Of a stretch of 64,000 nucleotides of DNA, positions 58,586-64,000 are shown one piece after another. The stretch covers positions 160,506-224,505 of the forward strand of contig JAJVDF010000507.1 of NCBI GenBank assembly GCA_022410635.1, in the 5' to 3' direction. The notes under the pieces were generated by a model. It was given only the letters and a program-made list of their open reading frames with translations, searched no databases and was not told the DNA's origin. Each line of letters begins with the position of its first letter. Positions within the stretch are counted from its first letter, which is position 1. Source of the stretch: Tretioscincus oriximinensis. Lineage: Eukaryota; Chordata; Lepidosauria; Squamata; Gymnophthalmidae. Made by a program: the position numbers and the translations under genes.

Positions 58586-60242
58586 AGTCGATTGTGTATT
58601 TTGGAAGTATATCTGAAGGGAAAAATTAATCATACTCGGGTTCTTCTATTATNGTTTCAGAATGCACCAGAACATCTAAAAATGTAAAAATCACTGGAAC
58701 AGTGCTAACTTTATGCTGGAAATGCCTTGCCTTTCAAGCATACATTAGGTGACTGCTCTATTTTACAGGTGAGAGTGTTAGGTAGGTGTATGGATAGTAT
58801 CAGCATGCAAAGTATATTCCAAGTGCTTGCACTTCATGTTGCTGTACAATGAGAATATTTTGCAGTGCTGTTCTATCACAATGATATGCAATTGGCATGC
58901 TATTAGTATCCCCACAATCATTCTTTTCAACAGAAATTTGCTAGCAAAGAAGTTGATAGTAGGATGACGCCTGTGCCTGACAAGATCACCACTAGGGACT
59001 CTCTAGTGACAATCTTAATGAGTCAGAATAATCCCCTTCTAGGGTTGAATTTCCCACAAGGTCAACCTTAGCCCTGGCATAGGGTGCAGCTGTCAGGGAG
59101 TGTATATACTGAAGAAATATCAAATATTTACAGAATTTTCTGCATTATTACACCAGATAAAATTCTGTTTTTAAAATTTACATCCATGTACATTAAATAA
59201 ATCGAGAGGTACATTTATTTTGCCATGTCTACAGTTTGTGGTGTTTTGCTCAATCCTAGGCACAAAGCATTTGCTATTTGCCACATCTTAAAGGAGAATT
59301 CCAGATTTGGCGTTATAGTAGTGGTACCATGTGATTCATTAAACTTATATTGCTTGATTTCTAAATATCTGTTGACTGTATATACGTTAAATATTTTGTT
59401 ACTACTTTTATATACTGTTTAGTTTATTCAGGGCAGTAACCTTGAAAGATATAATAAAAAAAAGTTAAGATCTACAATGCAGCAAAACAAGCTGAATGTC
59501 CTTGCTCTTCTTTGAATTGAAGCAAATTTATTACAATCTATCGACTTTAAATAATTGAAGACTTTTCATGGACAAAAGTGCCAAGGAAGAAATTTTAGTA
59601 TTTAAGACAATTTGAAAAAAATATTTGGAGAGTTTTTTGGTGAGAGATGGAGCTATGTAATTCTGGAGGGAATTTCTTTAAAAGAATGGGAGAGAAAGAT
59701 TCAAAATAAAAATTAAAAATTATTTAAAAACAAATTCAAAGAATTTCTAATTTTGGTTTTTAGAAAATCTCTTTCTCATGATGAATTCATCAATACTCAC
59801 GTTTACTGTAATTCCTCTTGCGTTTGAACTGATTAAACTGGCTGCATAGATTTTCAATAGATTGATCTGGCATCAGGATCTACAAAATTTATGTTATAAT
59901 TGACATTCTGTTAAAAGTAACCTTGGTTATTGTGGAATTATTTCCATCTCTCACCAGTTTTTTGAATGTGTTAATGTTAGGCAGTTTCATAATTTGTGTA
60001 GTACTGTGCTTTTGAATTAAAATCTGATGTGGTTTAAAGGTTATAAAGATTGTATTAAGTGCTTATATGTTTTTTAAAATAAAGTATTACGTATTAAATT
60101 GAAAATTATAAATCAACTTTTTTGATTGGGGGAAAGGGGTACAGAATTATGTCTTTTGGCTTAGGGTATAGAAATGTATAAATCCAGCCCTGTATCCACC
60201 GAGATAATCCCTGATTTTGAGTTTTATGGCTGGGGAGAAGGC
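58586..60242 (+). other. Intron sequence without recognised features
   Basis: AT-rich, no repeat, exon or RNA gene recognised. Confidence 0.5.
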
Positions 60243-60250
60243 ATTGAACA

Positions 60251-60455
60251 TACGCTGACCAGATGACACCTTTTGGGAGGGGGGTGTTGAAAACCCATTT
60301 TGGGGGTGCCTCCCAGGTTTTTCTGAGGATTTTTTTTTTCAAAAAAAGATTTTTTTTCGAACATTTTTTTGTTTTTTGTTTTTTTTTCCTCAGAAAAAAC
60401 CGGCACCCCAAAAACGAGTTTTCACCTCCCCAAAGGGGGGCATCTGGTCAGCCTA
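60251..60455. mobile_element. 205-bp hAT-type fold-back MITE
   Basis: Flanked by ATTGAACA (60243-60250) and ATTGAACG (60456-60463), an 8-bp target-site duplication with one change, as hAT transposases make. The arms begin TACGCTGACCAGATGACACC on the left and TAGGCTGACCAGATGCCCCC from the right and continue through GAAAAC and GGGGGTGCC. The centre is T/A-rich. Non-coding. Confidence 0.8.
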
Positions 60456-60463
60456 ATTGAACG

Positions 60464-62522
60464 TAGGAAAACATTCCATACATGATTGAGAAAGCCACCA
60501 AGGATAGCTGTCATGGTGATAAGTTCTACTACTGGCATCATGAAAAAAAATCTACTCATGGTAGTGAAAGAATTAAACTCATATGAACATTGCATTCTTC
60601 TTGTCCCTTGAGTCACCAGATGAAGACTATGGCTTGATGTAGTATTTAATAAAGAACCAAAGCGCAGGTCTCAATGAATACGTTGTCTAGAGATTGTTCA
60701 ACATTTTGCTTTGTTAATCATTATTTTGTTAACCTTTCAGTTTATACCCTGTGTATAAAGTTTTGCCAATGTGTGTGGTTTATGTACAAGCTTTTCAGTC
60801 ATGTTAACTCCCTTATGTTCATTTTTTAATACACAATACTCTGTGAAGCCCCATGGGGTTAAAATCTGGAATAGCCCAATCGCCCATCCATGCATACCCA
60901 CTTCCAAAATCTGTGCAGAGCTGGAGAGATGAACACAGGAACACACAAGGGCTGCAATGCTGCTTCCCTATTGAAAGAGGGGTATTTTGTGCTGATGTCA
61001 GAAAACATCAGCAATCTCTCCTTTTATGACAACGGAGCCTTCTCCTGGATAATTGATGCTCTGTTGTCCCATTTCATCACAAAGATCTTATAATCCAAAT
61101 AGGAACACCTCATGTGCACACACCCTGAGTTTTAGCCACGTGGTGCTTTTCTCCTGATTTTTGAATAGGCTTTAACTTTGCACCATATCTTCTATAAACA
61201 TGTCCACCTGCAAATAGCACATCGCCCAAGTAAAGATCATGAAGGTAAGATGTAGGCCATAATTTTATGCCTTTTAAAACTGCTGTCGTAAGTAACTTTC
61301 CTCTCTACAATGGATAAATGCTAGTCGTAACTGATGTGATGAATAATGCACTTCTGACAAGATTCCCACCTTCAAGGGCATCCATATTTGACCTACAAAG
61401 AGAGATTATATCAACGTTAGCAATCGTGTGCTCTCCACATGATTTTAACTGCAGCTTAACTTGATGGGACTGTTAGTAGTCCATAATACCAAGGGGATAC
61501 TAAATTTGCAAAAATTACTAAGAACGGAGACTCTGGTATCAGTTATTTCTTTTCTTACAAATAAATTGTAATAATAAATTGCACCTTATTCTAGATTATT
61601 TCTCAGACTAGAGACCTGCCATCCATTTGCTAGATTCAAGTTAAACAAAACCCACTCTGCTTAGATCTTCCTTAGTCTATACTAACATATGGACAACAGA
61701 TTCCTGTTCTGAGTTCATTCCAAGAGAAAAAATATTATCCAAAATGATGGAAAGTAGTTTAAATTAGGTGTTTTCAATAAATATCATTTTCAGTTGCAGA
61801 TCAGTTGGACCTAAAATTCTTCTATTGCATTAAATTTTGACGTGTCATAAGTATCTGATAATAAAAACTGCAATTTAATTTGTGTGATTCCTGAAGCCGT
61901 ATGTTTTCTTGGATTTCTAAATAGTTTTCAACATATCTAGAATACTATTGTACTTGAAACCATTGGGAATACTGTCTCTAACAATATTGTTAAGCTACTG
62001 AATGCAACAGACAAAAATTGGCCTGTAGGCAGCCATTGGGAATAATATTTTAAGTTTATAATAAATATTGTGGGACATTTTCTTCAACTATATTTTACAT
62101 ATTTTAAGCCTGCCGATCCGATAAAAAAATATCACAGTGCTAGTTTTTTCATTGTGGAAAGATGAACTTTGATGCTATTCACACTATTAAGAGAAGTGTG
62201 TCTCTTGTTTGCATATTTTAAATTATCACTTCCTTCACAGTACACATAGCTACTTTTCCCCTTAGAAGGAAGTATTTGAAAGCAGGCAGACAGCATTAAG
62301 CAAATTATTGCTTTTGAAATATGACCCCTCCAACTATAGCTGGACTTAATTTCTACAGCTGCCTGATAATGAAATATCTTTCTGAGTGGCTAACAAAAAT
62401 CAAAACCATAAATTTAATTTTTTTAAAAANTGAATCAGAGGTGTGTTTGGCAACCCAGTTTTAGAAAAACTGGATACAAAATTCTTCCAGAATATTTGCA
62501 ATCAGCCCAATCAATAATAGAA
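60464..62522 (+). other. Intron sequence, mostly unclassified
   Basis: 61575-61720 contains TTGCACCTTATTCTAGATTA and CAACAGATTCCTGTTCTGAG, a probable decayed TTATTCT-family miniature element. The remainder is AT-rich without features. Confidence 0.45.
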
Positions 62523-62625
62523 AGCAACAAAAGCTATGTGCGCCACCCTATGGTTGACCGCCCTGAGACCTTCGGGTATAGGGCGGGATATAAATACAAA
62601 TAAATAAATAATAAATAAATAATGC
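62523..62625 (+). mobile_element. SINE 3' tail fragment
   Basis: AGCTATGTGCGCCACCCTAT, GAGACCTTCGGGTATAGGGC and an (AAAT)n tail. This is the 3' end of the squamate SINE family, 5'-truncated. Confidence 0.85.
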
Positions 62626-62829
62626 AGATTTCTTTAGAGTTTGAAGTCAAACTTCTCTGATCACCTCAGAACAGATTCAGAGAGTTTCAGGGTAGAAAAT
62701 CAGATGAATAACCCAGTCTCTGCAATATTTATCCTGCTTGGCCTTTTGGCAACTTTAGTATCTAAATTTCTCTTGCATTGCCTATGTGGGATGGAGATCA
62801 AGGCATTGTATTAAAGTAAATCTGTTCTA

Positions 62830-62992
62830 GCATGCTTGGAAGATTCCAGTGATGGTGTTAGGTGATTCTGCCTCAGTGACTTAGCAGCTAAAATATTTCA
62901 CAGGGCACTGTTTTATCCCTAATGCTGTTCAGCCTTTGAAAAAAAGTCATCAGAATTTTTTGGAGTGAAGTATCACTAGTATACAGATGGTT
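62830..62992 (+). mobile_element. L2-like LINE reverse-transcriptase fragment
   Basis: CAGGGCACTGTTTTATCCCT then AATGCTGTTCAGCC, followed by GAAGTATCACTAGTATACAG. This fits the QG(S/T)VLSPMLF and the region leading to the YADD motif of L2-type reverse transcriptase, ending before the active-site codons at a microsatellite. Confidence 0.5.
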
Positions 62993-63080
62993 TTTAAATA
63001 AATAAATAAATAAACAATAACAACAATAACAATAACAATAACAACAACAACAACAACAACAATAATAATAATAATAAAAT
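62993..63080. repeat. (AAAT)n/(AAC)n/(AAT)n compound microsatellite
   Basis: AAATAAATAAATAAAC, then AACAAT/AACAAC units, then AAT units. It forms the left border of the tandem duplication. Confidence 0.95.
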
Positions 63081-63611
63081 AAATGACTACGCTTGCACAT
63101 AGCATATACTATACATAAATATACTATCATTACTTATATTTTTGACAAAAAGAAATATCATACAGAAATAAATACAAATGCATGCAGATTATATTTAACT
63201 GTTTTACCAACATAGCAGCACTGTAGATGTCTTGAATGAATGCTTGCATGCACTAATGAACTGGGTAAATCAAGCTGGATTGCAACAAGATAGAAGATTC
63301 CATGGGTGCATGGTCATATACTTGTAAAACAACAACAACAACAACAATAATAATAATAATAAAATAAATGACTACGCTTGCACATAGCATATACTATACA
63401 TAAATATACTATCATTACTTATATTTTTGACAAAAAGAAATATCATACAGAAATAAATACAAATGCATGCAGATTATATTTAACTGTTTTACCAACATAG
63501 CAGCACTGTAGATGTCTTGAATGAATGCTTGCATGCACTAATGAACTGGGTAAATCAAGCTGGATTGCAACAAGATAGAAGATTCCATGGGTGCATGGTC
63601 ATATACTTGTA
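63042..63611. repeat. Perfect tandem duplication, 285-bp unit
   Basis: Unit A (about 63042-63326) and unit B (about 63327-63611) show no difference by eye. Each begins with AACAACAAC...AATAATAAT and continues AAAATAAATGACTACGCTTG to CATATACTTGTAAAA. The offset is 285 bases at both ends (63076 against 63361; 63314 against 63599). Confidence 0.93.
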
Positions 63612-63659
63612 AAATGTGGATGCTCTAGATGAGCTCCCTCACTATTAACCTGTGATATA

Positions 63660-63697
63660 CTGTTATGTTAAAGTGTTCCCTTAATTGTTTTGAGCAG
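63660..63697. mobile_element. 38-bp internally deleted copy of the 74-bp MITE
   Basis: TA on both sides, three bases of the left end (CTG), then TTATGTTAAAGTGTTCCCTT and AATTGTTTTGAGCAG, the full right arm of the 8290/8778 family. Most of the left arm is missing. Confidence 0.8.
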
Positions 63698-63699
63698 TA

Positions 63700-64000
63700 T
63701 ATTTTTGTTCCCTGTTGTATCTATCCTTAGTTAATTTTAAGAAAAAGAAAATAAAGTTTTTCTTCAGGGTGGGTGGGTAATAATTGAATGCTGAATAATT
63801 TGGTAAATTTTAAAGCAAAGAAACAAATGCATTTTTGAAATAAGAAAAAAACCCTACATTAAATTTTACAGAATAGGACTGTGGTTCTTTAAATGGCAAT
63901 TAAGGAAACAAAATCCTTTTTATTTAACATTTTGTCTCCTTAAAAAATAGTCATGTATCTGCTGCGATTTAGACATCCAAATACAGCAATTTGCTGAATC
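63700..64000 (+). other. GRIK2: Intron sequence to window end
   Basis: AT-rich, nothing recognised. Confidence 0.5.

Noticed and set aside
63042..63611. LTR pair or attachment-site duplication
   Set aside because: Units are directly adjacent, have no promoter or polyadenylation signals and begin in a microsatellite, so a simple tandem duplication fits better.

Overview
The window is vertebrate nuclear DNA, almost entirely intronic, with two protein-coding exons on the + strand. Both belong to GRIK2 (GluK2/GluR6), a kainate-type ionotropic glutamate receptor subunit. The repeats point to a squamate reptile, most likely a lizard: tRNA-derived SINEs with squamate-type bodies and tails, purine-tailed Sauria-like SINEs, CR1, L2-like and L1-like LINE fragments, a chromodomain Ty3/gypsy element, and several Tc1/mariner and hAT miniature elements. 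The species cannot be named from sequence alone. Single N positions are scattered through the window.

Gene layout. Bases 1-552 are intron ending at an AG acceptor. Exon A (553-759, 207 bp, 69 codons) encodes the start of the ligand-binding domain. A 26.2-kb intron (760-26941, GT...AG, phase 0) follows. Exon B (26942-27165, 224 bp) encodes the rest of S1, the linker and the first membrane segment. From 27166 to the end is more than 36 kb of the next intron, whose acceptor I did not find. If the exons are numbered on the mammalian GluK2 precursor they cover about residues 440-583, and the agonist contacts E440, Y488, P516, A518 and R523 all fall where expected. The two membrane-segment A-to-I editing codons (I567 and Y571) are present in unedited form. 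One residue, T at position 525 where K is usual, stands out.

Mobile-element layout. 1-8 kb: a GC-rich insert with a (TAA)n tract abutting the exon A acceptor, LTR-like segments, L2 and CR1-clade LINE remnants. 8-10.4 kb: two 74-bp palindromic miniature elements and a dead Tc1-like transposon. 14.3-18.5 kb: an LTR-like element, L2, SINEs, a retroelement gag-like region and a long tetranucleotide microsatellite. 20-28 kb: LTR and SINE copies around exon B. 32.7-38.7 kb: a GC-rich modular repeat, SINEs, CR1 nested in an L1-like remnant and a fold-back mariner MITE. 45.6-46.2 kb: a 600-bp inverted repeat. 50-58.6 kb: SINEs, L2, a chromodomain gypsy element interrupted by a DNA element, a tandem pair of LTR-like units and a MITE. 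60-64 kb: a hAT-type MITE, SINE and L2 tails, and a perfect 285-bp tandem duplication.

I see no complete gene, RNA gene, CRISPR array or gene cluster, and no evidence of an undescribed biological system. The observations most worth checking are the microsatellite against the GRIK2 splice acceptor, the GRIK2 residue-525 change, the palindrome-bearing LTR-like family, the 600-bp inverted repeat and the perfect tandem duplication.
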